Assembly: GCA_902604005.1 (NCBI GenBank)
Contig: CACKXH010000006.1
Coordinates: 1 to 36,257 of the forward strand
DNA length: 36,257 nt
Reading direction: 5' to 3'
Source: an uncultured Pelagibacteraceae bacterium
Lineage (GTDB): Bacteria; Pseudomonadota; Alphaproteobacteria; Pelagibacterales; Pelagibacteraceae
In this document: piece after piece, positions 36,133 through 36,257 of the stretch
Layout: each line of letters starts with the position of its first letter
Position numbering within the stretch: position 1 is the first letter of the stretch
Notes under the pieces: generated by a model
What the model saw: the letters and a program-made list of their open reading frames with translations, nothing else
Database searches by the model: none
What the model was told of the DNA's origin: nothing
Translations under genes and position numbers: made by a program

Positions 36133-36257
36133 TACTTAGAACTCTCCATAACTTTAAATTTCTTATTTTTTGAATACGGTTTACTTTCAATTATTGAAAC
36201 TTTATCACCATTTTTAAATTTATTAGTTTCATCATGAACATTATATTTTTTTTTCAC
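36132..36257 (-). CDS. rpsQ: 30S ribosomal protein S17, C-terminal part (5' end outside window)
   Basis: The last 41 codons of S17 run off the window end. Reading from 36257, [20 protein letters not shown] then [18 protein letters not shown] matches the family pattern YxVHDExNxxxxGDxVxIxExRPxSKxKxxxV. The stop at 36134-36132 overlaps the rplN ATG. The position before rplN is standard (rpmC would lie outside the window). Confidence 0.93.
   Translation of the reverse strand: MKKKYNVHDETNKFKNGDKVSIIESKPYSKNKKFKVMESSK

Noticed and set aside
28156-36257. Possible frameshifts from long A/T runs in the ribosomal genes
   Set aside because: All ribosomal protein genes in this block are open and end with expected family sequence (L24 treated separately), so no frameshift is needed.
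1-36257. CRISPR arrays, tRNA/rRNA genes, insertion sequences, prophage or defence systems
   Set aside because: No regularly spaced repeats, cloverleaf-like sequences, transposase or integrase motifs were seen. Gaps are too short to hold them, and nearly all ORFs are assigned to known families.

Overview
This is an AT-rich stretch (roughly 70% A+T by eye) of a highly streamlined alphaproteobacterial genome. It most resembles the SAR11 clade (Pelagibacterales). Genes are packed with gaps of 0-60 bp, many ATGA or TAATG stop/start overlaps, and Lys/Asn/Ile-rich proteins. The content also fits: heterotetrameric sarcosine oxidase, an Fe-dependent alcohol dehydrogenase, GatCAB, a minimal Rel/SpoT and shortened ribosomal proteins. 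No gene-free stretch exceeds 300 bp, and I see no tRNA, rRNA, CRISPR array, transposase or integrase.

Layout. (1) 2-1582, + strand: C-terminal end of a Rel/SpoT (p)ppGpp enzyme, then pyrE, then only the first ~83 codons of pdxJ. (2) 1574-7957, + strand: the pdxJ fragment runs in frame into soxB, which lacks its N-terminal FAD-binding part. Intact soxD, soxA and soxG follow (sarcosine to glycine plus methylene-THF), then a PheC-like solute-binding protein and an amino-acid-type ABC permease without an ATPase. (3) 7947-15784, - strand: gatC-gatA-gatB, a SAM O-methyltransferase, trhO, a MATE transporter, a secreted nuclease and an Fe-ADH. (4) 15835-22217, + strand: ruvX, pyrB, a dihydroorotase-like pyrC lacking the HxH metal motif, plsY, topA and a RidA-family gene. 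(5) 22222-24332, - strand: galU-ugd. (6) 24367-28130: panC (+), mgtE (-), lipB (+), rluC-like (-). (7) 28156-36257, - strand: the spc/alpha ribosomal block rpsQ(partial)-rplN-rplX-rplE-rpsN-rpsH-rplF-rplR-rpsE-rplO-secY-adk-rpsM-rpsK-rpoA-rplQ, with a well-formed internal promoter before rpsM.

How the genes work together: the block is mostly housekeeping (translation, Sec export, pyrimidine and phospholipid synthesis, DNA topology, lipoate and pantothenate supply). The sox cluster, Fe-ADH and orphan transporter parts suggest a one-carbon/glycine and nutrient-acquisition module.

The most notable point is the pdxJ::soxB junction near 1574-1582. It destroys both genes while leaving one open frame. 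It is either a real deletion/rearrangement or a chimeric join made during amplification or assembly, and I regard the artefact explanation as at least as likely. Other points: a Rel/SpoT lacking the linker and zinc-finger region between TGS and ACT, a dihydroorotase-like protein without its HxH motif, a C-terminally shortened L24, and no rpmD in the spc operon. I found no convincing undescribed defence or mobile system.
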